DNA from: Motiliproteus sp036964625
Lineage (GTDB): Bacteria; Pseudomonadota; Gammaproteobacteria; Pseudomonadales; Balneatricaceae
DNA length: 64,000 nt
Direction: 5' to 3'
Assembly (NCBI GenBank): GCA_036964625.1
Contig: JBALTG010000005.1
Span: 7,998-71,997, forward strand
A program made the position numbers and the translations under genes. Position 1 is the first letter of the stretch, and each line of letters begins with the position of its first letter. This document shows positions 44,431 to 52,862 of the stretch, piece by piece. The notes below the pieces were generated by a model. The model was not told the origin of the DNA. It ran no database searches and was given only the letters and a program-made list of their open reading frames with translations.

Positions 44431-44485
44431 TTATCGGAATTACTGAGCCGCTCTGTGTCAGGGTGGCTCAATGACAGGAGCGAGT

Positions 44486-45448
44486 ATGAATGATCAAAGC
44501 GTACTGTCCGAGGCGCCGGCTACGGATTTACCGATCGTCAATGATGGGGTGAGTTGGCAGGCGAAACTCACCACTATGTTGTTGCGCCGGGTAACGGGGA
44601 GGCGATTTTCTCACTCGCCAAATATCACCTCGATGAGAACGTTGGCTAAAAAAGTTGATCGCTGGGCGGCAGGAAAAGTCAGGGGTGTCGAAATTGAAGA
44701 CCGGAATGTGGCGGCAATTCCCTGCCGCTGGCTAAAAGGACCTGTAGATAGCCAACGGGTGCTGTTATACCTGCACGGTGGTGGTTTCGTCATCCATTTG
44801 CCACGTACCTACGATGCCTTTGCGACGCGTTTGGCTCGAGAGATCGGTGCCAGTGCGCTGATCCCGGACTACCGGCTGGCGCCGGAGCATCCCTTTCCTG
44901 CGGCAGTGGAGGATTGCCTGACCAGCTACCGCTGGTTGCTCGATCAGGGCTACAGTGCCGATCAGATCGTCATTGCCGGTGACTCGGCCGGCGGCTGTTT
45001 GACCTTGACTACCCTGCTACAGATCCGAGACGCAGGGCTGCCAAAACCGGCAGCCGCAGTGTTGCTTTCGCCGGGCACCGACTGTCGCCGCCAGGCGCTA
45101 TTTGGCGAGCCTGAGCTTGAGAGTGGTGATCCTGTTCTTAGCACTGATGCGCTGGATTTTTTTCTCAGTGCCTATTTAACGGGCGATGATTCGGATACCA
45201 ATCCTCTAGTATCGCCGGTATTTGGCGACTATCACGACATGCCGCCGATACAGTTCCATGTTGGGAGCACCGAGATGATTCTCGATCATACGCTACGCGT
45301 GGCGGAAAGGGTGTCGGCTGCAGGGGGTGACGCGGGGCTTCATGTCTGGAAGGCGATGCCGCATGTGCACCCGCTGATCAGTTGGCTTCCGGAAAGTAAG
45401 CAGGCGTTGAGCATGATGGGGCAGTTTTTACGCAAACACCTGGCCTAA
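44486..45448 (+). CDS. HSL-family alpha/beta hydrolase (esterase/lipase)
   Basis: A 320-residue hormone-sensitive-lipase-type hydrolase with an intact active site: HGGG at 97-100, PDYRLAPEHPFPAAVED, nucleophile Ser167 in GDSAGG, an Asp in the STEMILDHT region and His in MPHVHPLISW. It hydrolyses acyl esters and could mobilise the lipid made by the WS/DGAT encoded upstream. AGGAG at 44476-44480 supports ATG 44486; ATG 44471 would place the start ahead of that site. Compare the nucleophile-less relative at 41699. Confidence 0.92.
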   Translation: MNDQSVLSEAPATDLPIVNDGVSWQAKLTTMLLRRVTGRRFSHSPNITSMRTLAKKVDRWAAGKVRGVEIEDRNVAAIPCRWLKGPVDSQRVLLYLHGGGFVIHLPRTYDAFATRLAREIGASALIPDYRLAPEHPFPAAVEDCLTSYRWLLDQGYSADQIVIAGDSAGGCLTLTTLLQIRDAGLPKPAAAVLLSPGTDCRRQALFGEPELESGDPVLSTDALDFFLSAYLTGDDSDTNPLVSPVFGDYHDMPPIQFHVGSTEMILDHTLRVAERVSAAGGDAGLHVWKAMPHVHPLISWLPESKQALSMMGQFLRKHLA

Positions 45449-45520
45449 CGCGCTGCCTGTTGTGGCTTCACTGGGATGTGGCGTCGCTAACCAATATCCT
45501 TCAAAAAGGAGTCTCTGTCT

Positions 45521-46207
45521 GTGCAGCAACATGTTGAAAATCTGGAAGCGGCCATTGTCAACCGGCATTCGGTCCGTGCCTTTTTGCCCGACGCGGTGGA
45601 TTCACAGACGCTCAGCAACATCCTTCGGCTGGCGCAGCATGCCCCCTCCAACTGCAATGCGCAGCCCTGGAAACTCCTTGTGGTGTCGGGTGCAGCCAAG
45701 GCGCGGTTACAGCGGGCGTTTGCCGCTGCCATCATCGCCGGCCAGCAACCGCGGCCCGATTATGGCGATATGCCGTTTAGCCATTTTTCCGGCCGGTACC
45801 GGGAGCGGCAGGTGGCGTCCGCCTGTGAACTCTATGACAAACTGGGGATTGAAAGAAACGAGACCGAAAAAAGAGACCTGGCGCTGCTGCGCAACTACCA
45901 GTTTTTTGACGCCCCCCACGCGATCATCCTGGCGATGGATAACTGTTTCGGCGTGCCTATCGCGCTGGATCTGGGCATCTATCTGCAGACGCTGATGCTG
46001 GCGATGATGCGCTATGGCGTATCCTCATGTCCTCAGGCGGCGCTGGCCCTGTACCCCAGCGTACTGCGGGATGAGTTGGGCATCGATGCGTCGCGGCAGA
46101 TCGTGGCCGGATTATCCTTCGGTTACGAGGATACGGCGGCGACTGTGAACAGCGTTCGGCAGCCGCGGGCGCCGTTGTCCGAAGTGGTGCAGTTTATCGA
46201 TGGTTAA
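45521..46207 (+). CDS. Nitroreductase family FMN-dependent oxidoreductase
   Basis: A 228-residue nitroreductase-family flavoprotein. NRHSVRAFLPDAVDSQTLSN and APSNCNAQPWKLLVV are the FMN-binding N-terminal motifs, and the C-terminal part has AALALYPSVLRDELGID with AGLSFGYED. These enzymes reduce nitro groups, quinones or enones using NAD(P)H; the native substrate is unknown. GTG 45521 is the start, with AAAAGGAG 10 bases upstream. The last codons lie within a tandem repeat. Confidence 0.9.
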   Translation: MQQHVENLEAAIVNRHSVRAFLPDAVDSQTLSNILRLAQHAPSNCNAQPWKLLVVSGAAKARLQRAFAAAIIAGQQPRPDYGDMPFSHFSGRYRERQVASACELYDKLGIERNETEKRDLALLRNYQFFDAPHAIILAMDNCFGVPIALDLGIYLQTLMLAMMRYGVSSCPQAALALYPSVLRDELGIDASRQIVAGLSFGYEDTAATVNSVRQPRAPLSEVVQFIDG

Positions 46208-46300
46208 AAGCCCAGCCAGGTCGCGAGACTGGATTACCTGTTATCGATGGTTAACAAGCACAGTCGGGTCGCGTGACTGGGTTACCTGTTATCGATGGTT
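46194..46300. repeat. Imperfect tandem repeat of 47/48 bp over the nitroreductase 3' end
   Basis: TTATCGATGGTTAA occurs at 46194, 46241 and 46289. The first two units are otherwise similar (CAGG/CGGG-TCGCG, GACTGG, TTACCTG), the third is partial. The repeat contains the nitroreductase stop codon, so the gene end has been duplicated. Each unit also holds a small CAGTC/GACTG-type stem. Confidence 0.8.
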
Positions 46301-46302
46301 AA

Positions 46303-46521
46303 TTACACGGGTGACTTTTGTTCAGTGCGCACAGGGATGGCAGCGCAAGCCGCTTCGAGTTCCTGGTCGTCGAGGGATTCGATCGCCGGGTAGTTGTTGC
46401 TGATCGCCTGCTCGATCCAGTCGGCATCGGGGTAGCCGCAGCCGCGGTACCGGTTCAGGGCGCACTGGCCCCAATGTGTCTTGAGCCTCTGTTCCATTGC
46501 GTTGCGTTGTTGTTTGTCCAT
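46303..46521 (-). CDS. Small hypothetical protein
   Basis: A 72-residue hydrophilic protein, beginning MDKQQRNAMEQRLKTHWGQC, with CALNRYRGCGYPDADWIEQA in the middle. Two cysteines are close together, and there is no membrane segment or signal peptide. It lies 38 bp behind the MBL-fold gene on the same strand and converges with the nitroreductase; its stop falls at the edge of the tandem repeat. I do not recognise a family. Confidence 0.55.
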   Translation of the reverse strand: MDKQQRNAMEQRLKTHWGQCALNRYRGCGYPDADWIEQAISNNYPAIESLDDQELEAACAAIPVRTEQKSPV

Positions 46522-46559
46522 CGTCAGATTCGTCTCGGTGGTTTGTATGGAGCTATGTT

Positions 46560-47588
46560 TCAGACCGGCGTTGCCAGAAAGCGGCAGTCACCGTTGCTGT
46601 CTCGGATCCGCTCCAATTCACCCTGGCCCAGCAGGTAGCTCAGATAGCTGAGCGTCTCGCTGACCGCCAACGCCTGGTCCAAACCGGTCAGACCTTCCCT
46701 GAATAGCAGCGGGATCAGCTCCAGGGGGTGTTTGGGTTCTACACAGTGGCCGGTGATGCTGGCCAATCGATCGAGCCATTCTGATTGCAGCTGGTCGATG
46801 CGGGCGTGAAGGCCGCGGAAAGGCAGTCCGTGGGCCGGAAGGACCAGGGTGTCTGCGGGCAGGTTGCGCAGCCGATCCAGCCCCTGCATTTCGGCTGCCA
46901 GCGGGTTGCGCTCTGGGTTCCAGGGGGTGACGCTGATGTTGGAGCTGATCTTGGGAAGCACCAGGTCGCCGGACAGTAAGACCCTGCGCTTGGGGCAAAA
47001 AGGTGCCAGCTGTCCCGGCGAGTGTCCTTGGCTGTAATGAAGCTGCCAGTTGTCGGCGCCGTGCTGCAGCACCGAGGATTCGGTAAGCGTGCGGCAGTTG
47101 GCTGGCAGGGCATCGATGCCCATGCCCCAGTTGGCGTAGATCTGGTGCAGCTGGTCGGCATCCTGGCGGCGCAGTCCCAGCGGTTGATAGAGCGTCTCGT
47201 ACAGGGGCGTTTCCAGAGTCGCGGGGGCGGGATATACCGCGGTAGCTGCCTGGTACTCGTTGGGGTGCATCGATACGGCTGCACCCAGTTGTTCGGACAG
47301 CCAGCTGGCCGCGCCGATATGATCCGGGTGGTGGTGCGTGAGCAGAATTTCCGTGATCGGTCTGCCGTCAACGCCCTCTTTGATCAGCGGTTGCCACAGT
47401 CTCTGCGCCTCAGGGGTGCAGAGTCCGGTATCAATCAGTGTCCAGCCGTGTTCATTGGTCAGCAGATAGAGGTTGACGTGGTCCAGCGACCAGGGCAGCG
47501 GCATCCGCAGCCAGCGGACAGCGGCGGTGACTTCGATGGGATCACCGAAGGAGGGTGGGCTGTCGAACGGATAACTAAGTCCCTGCAT
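46560..47588 (-). CDS. Metallo-beta-lactamase fold hydrolase
   Basis: A 342-residue MBL-fold protein. The metal-binding motif is THHHPDHIGAASWL, with a further His in YSQGHSPGQLAPF, an Asp in LLSGDLVLP and the final His in LVLPAHGLPFRG. The C-terminal helical extension (HCVEPKHPLELIPLLF) is of the LACTB2-like type found in hydrolases acting on thioesters and glutathione conjugates. It begins an apparent operon with the small gene at 46303. It may hydrolyse an acyl-CoA-derived thioester, but this is inference from the neighbours. Confidence 0.9.
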   Translation of the reverse strand: MQGLSYPFDSPPSFGDPIEVTAAVRWLRMPLPWSLDHVNLYLLTNEHGWTLIDTGLCTPEAQRLWQPLIKEGVDGRPITEILLTHHHPDHIGAASWLSEQLGAAVSMHPNEYQAATAVYPAPATLETPLYETLYQPLGLRRQDADQLHQIYANWGMGIDALPANCRTLTESSVLQHGADNWQLHYSQGHSPGQLAPFCPKRRVLLSGDLVLPKISSNISVTPWNPERNPLAAEMQGLDRLRNLPADTLVLPAHGLPFRGLHARIDQLQSEWLDRLASITGHCVEPKHPLELIPLLFREGLTGLDQALAVSETLSYLSYLLGQGELERIRDSNGDCRFLATPV

Positions 47589-47668
47589 GGTATTTATCGA
47601 TCCTTTAATCGCGGGTGGTCATGGTGGCGGCAGGTTAAGCCGCCGCTATCGCGTTGCGGCTAAATCAC

Positions 47669-47833
47669 TTAATTTCCACTCAGCTGGGCCACGTTATCCA
47701 ACGACGGGTCAATCTCTATTTCGAGTGTGGGTTGCTCTTCGCTGAGAACCTCGGGAGCAGGCGTGTGCTGTGGCAGTTTTTCGTTAGTACCCGCTGGGTC
47801 GGTGTTGCTGTTCTTGTTGTTGGCGTTGGTCAT
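47669..47833 (-). CDS. Possible 54-residue Asn/Pro/Glu-rich small protein
   Basis: An ATG (complement of 47831-47833) opens a 54-codon frame beginning MTNANNKNSNTDPAGTNEKL and ending in a more regular EIEIDPSLDNVAQLSGN. It is hydrophilic and of low complexity. It lies between the CoA-transferase and MBL genes on the same strand with 83 bp and 80 bp spacing. The ribosome site is poor. It could be a genuine small protein of the operon or chance. Confidence 0.4.
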   Translation of the reverse strand: MTNANNKNSNTDPAGTNEKLPQHTPAPEVLSEEQPTLEIEIDPSLDNVAQLSGN

Positions 47834-47916
47834 AGGGGCTCTAATCATCCTGATTGGTGGGGGGCGGGGCTGCGGGTCCCGGATGGCTCTGCAGCCCTGG
47901 TACTGCTGGGGCGTTG

Positions 47917-49095
47917 TTAGCCGAGCGCTCCGCAGCGCTTGAGCTTGGCGACGCCGTCATGATCGATTCCCAGCTCTTCGAGTACCTGCTCGGTGTGGGC
48001 GCCCAGGTCGGTGCCAACATGCGAGTACTCGGGGCTGAAGCGGGAGAACTTGATCGGGTGGGCCAGCTGCTGCTGGGTGGTGCCATCCTGCTTGGGGACC
48101 TCGACCACCATGTGACGGGCCTTGAGCTGCGGATGCTCGGCGGCCTCGGTGACAGTCAGGACCGGCTCGACACAGGCCTCCAGCCGGCCGAACACTTCTT
48201 GCCAGTGGTCGAATGACCGGGATTTGAAGGCATCGGTCAGGGTGTCGCGCAGCAGCTGCTGGTCTTGCTGTTTCGGGCTCATTCCCAGTTTGGCTAGCTC
48301 CGGGGATCCGATCGCATCGCACAGCAGCGCCATGAATTGGGGTTCCAGGCTGCCGACCGAGAAGTAGCGGCCGTCGCTGGTCTGGTAGTAGTCGTAGAAC
48401 GAGCCGCCGTTGAGCAGCATCTTACCGGCTTCGGGTTCGACGCCTCCACCCAGCGCGCCGGCTCCGGCCATGCCGTTAAGCGCGAAGGCGGCATCGGTCA
48501 TGCTGATATCGATCATCTGGCCCTTGCCGCTGTGCTGGCGCTCGATCACGGCAGCCAGGATGCCGGCCACCGCGTGCATCGAACCGCCGGCGATGTCGGC
48601 GACCTGCACCCCAAGTGGCAGTGGTCCCTGGCCATCGCGGCCGGTGTAGCTGGAGACGCCGGCGATGGCCAGGTAGTTCAGGTCGTGACCGGGACGGCTG
48701 GCGTAGGGGCCGGTTTGGCCAAAGCCGGTGATGGAGCAGAAGATCAAGCGTGGGTTGATCGCCTTGAGAACGTCGTAGCCGATGCCGAGCCGGTCCAGTA
48801 CCCCGGGGCGAAACTGCTCGATCAGGATGTCGTAGTCGGTGACCAGGCGCTTGATGACTTCAACGGCTTCTGGCTTTTTCAAGTCCAGGCCGATGGATCG
48901 CTTGGAGCGGTTTAGGTAGGCGTGGTTGTAGGAAACCTTGTTTTCATCCAGTGGCGGCATGAATCGGGTTAGCTCCGGTCGACCCGGTGCTTCAACCCGT
49001 AATACATCTGCGCCCATATCAGCCAGCATCATGGTGGCGTAGGGGCCAGGCAGTAATGTTGATAAATCGAGAACTTTAAGCGAGCGTAACGGCAT
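47917..49095 (-). CDS. Class III CoA-transferase family, alpha-methylacyl-CoA racemase-like
   Basis: A 392-residue CaiB/BaiF-family protein. The start (LKVLDLSTLLPGPYATMMLADMGADVLRVE) and SITGFGQTGPYASRPGHDLNYLAIAGV with AGGSMHAVAGILAAVIER are typical of alpha-methylacyl-CoA racemase (AMACR). Such enzymes interconvert 2R and 2S methyl-branched acyl-CoAs, which are then handled by the peroxisome-like beta-oxidation set found at 33-37 kb. A true CoA-transferase is the alternative. It is divergent from the thioesterase gene. Confidence 0.88.
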   Translation of the reverse strand: MPLRSLKVLDLSTLLPGPYATMMLADMGADVLRVEAPGRPELTRFMPPLDENKVSYNHAYLNRSKRSIGLDLKKPEAVEVIKRLVTDYDILIEQFRPGVLDRLGIGYDVLKAINPRLIFCSITGFGQTGPYASRPGHDLNYLAIAGVSSYTGRDGQGPLPLGVQVADIAGGSMHAVAGILAAVIERQHSGKGQMIDISMTDAAFALNGMAGAGALGGGVEPEAGKMLLNGGSFYDYYQTSDGRYFSVGSLEPQFMALLCDAIGSPELAKLGMSPKQQDQQLLRDTLTDAFKSRSFDHWQEVFGRLEACVEPVLTVTEAAEHPQLKARHMVVEVPKQDGTTQQQLAHPIKFSRFSPEYSHVGTDLGAHTEQVLEELGIDHDGVAKLKRCGALG

Positions 49096-49189
49096 AGGGG
49101 CACCCTATTGGTTGTTGTTTTCCGATCAGACATGTCGTCCGGTCATGTTGTTTATAGCGGTTAATTTATCGGGCACGTGCCGCCTGGGA

Positions 49190-49280
49190 CAATGACGAAA
49201 ACACACCTATCTATAAACAAAACGGAATCGCAGTGAGTGGCTATCATCGTTGTTGATCAATAGGTGTTTTTTTGTCATTG
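49190..49280. repeat. Inverted-repeat element, MITE-like
   Basis: Two 21-bp arms (49190-49210 and 49260-49280) are inverted copies with 19 of 21 positions matching; the outer ends are CAATGAC and GTCATTG. The spacer is 49 bp. CTGGG occurs just outside both ends (49184-49188 and 49281-49285), which could be a target duplication. No coding capacity is seen. It lies in the 378-bp divergent region between the CoA-transferase and the thioesterase, so it may also act as a bidirectional hairpin. Nothing else is recognised in that gap. Confidence 0.65.
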
Positions 49281-49473
49281 CTGGGTTTGATTGAGCCTCT
49301 GATAATGGCAGTTCATTCCGTGTCATGCGTAAGCATCACGACCTTTGGCGGGCATTGCCCGCTTCTTTTCATTGTATTTTCTGCTTGGGCTGTGAGTTGT
49401 TTGCCGCGATGTATACGGGTTATGGTACGGCATTCTTATCGATCTCATCCCGGCGTTCACTAGAGGGGGGCAA

Positions 49474-49959
49474 ATGACTAACGCGATTTCTCAAGTCTCT
49501 TTGCAGCGTCATCGAATGCTTGAATCCATTGTGACCGAGATGCCCTTCAATCAGCTTATCGGGCTGGATTTTCATCGAGTTGAGCAGGGGCGAGTGGAGC
49601 TGCGGCTGGATAACCTAGCTTGCCTGGTGGGAAATGCCGTACACCAGATCCTTCATGGCGGTGTCATCGCTGCCGTACTCGATGTGGTGGGGGGCTGCAG
49701 CGCGATTGATCGGTATCTGCAGGTCCACCCGGATGTTGATCTGCCTACCGTTTTAGCAAGAGCCGCTACCATCGATCTGCATGTGGACTATCTGATGCCG
49801 GGCAAGGGAACGCATTTTATCGCCAGTGCTGAAGTCGTGAAATTCGGGGCCCAGATTACAAACGTTCGAATGGAGCTGAAGAATGAAAAACAAAAGCTGG
49901 TCGCCGGAGCTACAGGAAACTATTACTTAGCCCCAATCCCCGCAGAACTCAGTAGATGA
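49474..49959 (+). CDS. Hot-dog fold thioesterase (PaaI/YiiD-like)
   Basis: A 161-residue hot-dog protein. HGGVIAAVLDVVGGCSAIDR is the active-site helix region of PaaI-type acyl-CoA thioesterases, with the Asp in VLD as candidate general base; ATIDLHVDYLMPGKG is the central strand. It probably hydrolyses an acyl- or aryl-CoA to relieve CoA sequestration. A GGGGG stretch before ATG 49474 is the only ribosome-site candidate. Confidence 0.88.
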   Translation: MTNAISQVSLQRHRMLESIVTEMPFNQLIGLDFHRVEQGRVELRLDNLACLVGNAVHQILHGGVIAAVLDVVGGCSAIDRYLQVHPDVDLPTVLARAATIDLHVDYLMPGKGTHFIASAEVVKFGAQITNVRMELKNEKQKLVAGATGNYYLAPIPAELSR

Positions 49960-50252
49960 ATGTTGTCCGTCTGAACCGTTTACATCCGTGCGAACTATCG
50001 CTCTCAATTGTGGGGTGGTCTCATTATCAAAATTTTACAATTGTGATTTTTTTTTCATCAAGTTGCCTAGTTTAGGCTACCTTTAAACATACTCAATGGA
50101 GGTGCCGATGCAGTCAGATTTATATCTAGGGAGTATCGCAGGGGGCATGTCTGTTTAGCGTAACAAACACTTTTGGGCTGATGGACAATCTCAATATTAA
50201 AGAAGGTCTTTGTGATTACAGTTGTAGTAGCAAACTTAGGAAGAGGTGCGAC

Positions 50253-51743
50253 ATGAAATTGATAGCTAGAACGGTGGCGTCACTGACGCTGTTGGTGCTG
50301 AGCAGCATCACGATAGCCGCTGAGAAACCGAATATTTTGGTTATTTGGGGTGATGACATTGGAATGTTCAATCTCAGCGCTTATAACCGAGGAATGATGG
50401 GGTATAAGACCCCGAATATCGACCGCATTGCCAACGAAGGCATCCTGTTTACCGACGGCTACGGTGATCAAAGTTGTACCGCCGGACGCTCAGGGTTCAT
50501 CACCGGGCAGCACCCGATCCGTACCGGCTTGACCAAAGTCGGTCTGCCGGGCGCCAAGGAGGGCTTGCATAAGGACGATGTGACGATTGCCGAACTATTG
50601 AAGCCGCTGGGCTATATGACGGGGCAGTTTGGTAAGAATCATCTGGGTGATCAAGATGAGCATCTGCCGTCAAACCATGGTTTTGACGAATTTTTCGGTA
50701 ATCTCTATCACTTGAATGCCGAAGATGAGCCGGAGCATGTAGATTATCCGAAAGACCCTGCGTTTAAGAAGAAGTTCGGACCTCGCGGTGTCATCCACAG
50801 CTTTGCCGATGGCAAGGTTCAGGATACCGGCCCACTCAACAAGAAGCGGATGGAAACCATCGATGAAGAGGTCTTAGCCAAGGCGCTGGCATTTGTCGAT
50901 AAAGCCCATAAAGCGAAGAAGCCCTTTTTTGTCTGGTTTAATTCCACCCGCATGCATGTTTTCACTCGGTTAAAGAAAGAATCGCAAGGGGTCACAGGCC
51001 AGGGTTTGTATGCAGACGGCATGGTCGAGCATGATGGTCACGTGGGCCAACTATTGGACAAGCTGGATACGCTGGGTATTGCGGATAACACCCTCGTGAT
51101 GTATTCAACCGATAACGGTGCGGAGCTGATGCTTTGGCCTGACGGTGGCTACACCATCTTCAGAGGCGAGAAAAACACCAACTGGGAAGGCGGGTATCGC
51201 GTTCCGATGATGGTGAAATGGCCCGCGAAGATTAAAAAAGGTCAGGTATCGAACGAAATTATTTCGCTGCAGGACTGGATGCCAACATTTTTGGCCGCCG
51301 CGGGTGATAGCAATGTGAAGGCCAAGCTCAAGAAGGGGATGCAGGTTGGAAACCGAACCTTTAAAGTGCATTTGGATGGATATAATTTTATGCCGCACTT
51401 TATGGATATCAGTAAGGATGGTCCTCGTCAGGAGTTTATCTATAGCTCGGATACCGGAGATATCGTCGCAATTCGGGACGGTGACTACAAGATGGTCTTC
51501 CGGGAGCAGCGCGCGCACGGCCTGGAAGTCTGGCAGGATCCTTGGATAACTCTGAGAGCACCTAAGATATTCAATCTGCGCATGGATCCCCTTGAACGGA
51601 TGGATCACGAGGCCGGTGGGTACCAACAGTGGTATGCAGAGCATATGTTTTTAATGGCACCTTCGATAACCAAGGTCGCACAATTCAAGGCTACCTTCAA
51701 AGCGTTTCCGCAACGTCAAAAGCCAGGAAGCTTCGTTCCATAA
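50253..51743 (+). CDS. Arylsulfatase (type I sulfatase), exported
   Basis: A 496-residue sulfatase with a signal peptide (SLTLLVLSSITIAAE). The maturation site is Cys75-Thr-Ala-Gly-Arg79, the CxAxR form that is converted to formylglycine. Asp34 and Asp35 (IWGDDIG) and the TDNGAE region are metal ligands; GKNHLGD is another family motif. It cleaves sulfate esters in the periplasm or outside. It requires a formylglycine-generating enzyme, which is not in this window. ATG 50253 after GGAAGAGG is chosen over 50181. The 293 bp before it hold no recognised gene. The MoxR/Bat operon follows 99 bp later. Confidence 0.92.
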   Translation: MKLIARTVASLTLLVLSSITIAAEKPNILVIWGDDIGMFNLSAYNRGMMGYKTPNIDRIANEGILFTDGYGDQSCTAGRSGFITGQHPIRTGLTKVGLPGAKEGLHKDDVTIAELLKPLGYMTGQFGKNHLGDQDEHLPSNHGFDEFFGNLYHLNAEDEPEHVDYPKDPAFKKKFGPRGVIHSFADGKVQDTGPLNKKRMETIDEEVLAKALAFVDKAHKAKKPFFVWFNSTRMHVFTRLKKESQGVTGQGLYADGMVEHDGHVGQLLDKLDTLGIADNTLVMYSTDNGAELMLWPDGGYTIFRGEKNTNWEGGYRVPMMVKWPAKIKKGQVSNEIISLQDWMPTFLAAAGDSNVKAKLKKGMQVGNRTFKVHLDGYNFMPHFMDISKDGPRQEFIYSSDTGDIVAIRDGDYKMVFREQRAHGLEVWQDPWITLRAPKIFNLRMDPLERMDHEAGGYQQWYAEHMFLMAPSITKVAQFKATFKAFPQRQKPGSFVP

Positions 51744-51842
51744 CAGCTAGCTGGGGTTAACCTTAGTCGGGAGTCGTTGACTCCCGTTCTATCGAAGATT
51801 ACTGGCCGCTTGACGCGGCCAGGAATGGTTAGGAAGCGGAAT

Positions 51843-52811
51843 ATGTCTGAATCATTCACGGCTATTAATCAACTCAAACAGCAGATGCAGCTGTCAGTGC
51901 TCGGGCAGCAACATGTTGTGGATAGCCTGATCATTGCCCTGTTGGCCAATGGCAACGTATTGCTCGAAGGGTTGCCAGGCACCGCAAAAACCCGGTCGAT
52001 CAAAACCATGGCCAATGTGTTGCAAGCCGATCTGGGGCGGATCCAGTTTACCGCCGACCTGTTGCCGTCGGATGTCACCGGCACCGAAATCTTCCAGGAA
52101 GTGGAAGGCAAGCAGTTACTCACCTTTCGCGAGGGGCCGGTGTTTAATAACCTGGTGTTGGCCGATGAGATTAACCGTGCTCCCGCCAAGGTGCAGGGCG
52201 CGTTACTCGAAGCGATGGAGGAACGCCAGATCACCGTAGCCGGTACAACCCACCAACTACCGGAACTGTTCATGGTACTGGCGACCCAAAATCCAATCGA
52301 GCAGGAGGGCACTTATCCGCTTCCCGAAGCACAGATGGATCGCTTTTTGATGAAGATCTTCATCGATTATCCCGATGAAGAAACCGAGCTGAGAATAATG
52401 CAGCTGGTGCACGGCGAAGAACAGCCGGAATCGGTGCAGAAACGGGCCAAAGTACCCCAGCAAGCCGTCTTTGACGCGCGGGGAGAGATCCATGCACTGC
52501 ATGTCTCAGACAATGTTGAGACGTATATGGTGGCGCTGGTGATGGCCACTCGAGAGCCTGAGCGCTATGGCAAGTCGCTTAAGGACTGGATAGAAGTGGG
52601 CTCGAGTCCGAGGGCTTCAATCGCGTTGAACAAGTGCAGCCGTGCCTATGCCTGGCTGCAGGGTAAGGATTTTGTCGATCCCGATGATGTTCGCAGTGTC
52701 GTCCACGCCGTATTGCGACATCGGTTGATCTTGAGTTACGAGGCGGTCGCGGACGGTATTACCCCCGATCAGGTCGTTGAGGAGATCGTTAAGCAGGTCG
52801 CTGTCGTCTAG
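51843..52811 (+). CDS. MoxR family AAA+ ATPase
   Basis: A 322-residue MoxR ATPase. Walker A is LEGLPGTAKTRS, Walker B LVLADEINRAP, sensor 1 is in LATQNPIEQEGTYPLPEAQMDRF, and the lid has GSSPRASIALNKCSRAYA. MoxR proteins are chaperones that act with VWA proteins to mature or load cofactors in protein complexes. ATG 51843 with AGGAAGCGG upstream is preferred to 51777. It begins a chain of genes that overlap or nearly overlap, ending with a multiheme cytochrome; the likely client may be the sulfatase, the cytochrome or another periplasmic complex. Confidence 0.93.
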   Translation: MSESFTAINQLKQQMQLSVLGQQHVVDSLIIALLANGNVLLEGLPGTAKTRSIKTMANVLQADLGRIQFTADLLPSDVTGTEIFQEVEGKQLLTFREGPVFNNLVLADEINRAPAKVQGALLEAMEERQITVAGTTHQLPELFMVLATQNPIEQEGTYPLPEAQMDRFLMKIFIDYPDEETELRIMQLVHGEEQPESVQKRAKVPQQAVFDARGEIHALHVSDNVETYMVALVMATREPERYGKSLKDWIEVGSSPRASIALNKCSRAYAWLQGKDFVDPDDVRSVVHAVLRHRLILSYEAVADGITPDQVVEEIVKQVAVV

Positions 52812-52862
52812 CGCCCCCTGTTTCGGCATCCCCTTGGACAAACATCAAAGGCGGCAGTACCG

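Noticed and set aside
49272..49463. 63-codon open frame before the thioesterase
   Set aside because: Begins within the inverted-repeat element without a ribosome site and has an unusual Cys-rich composition.
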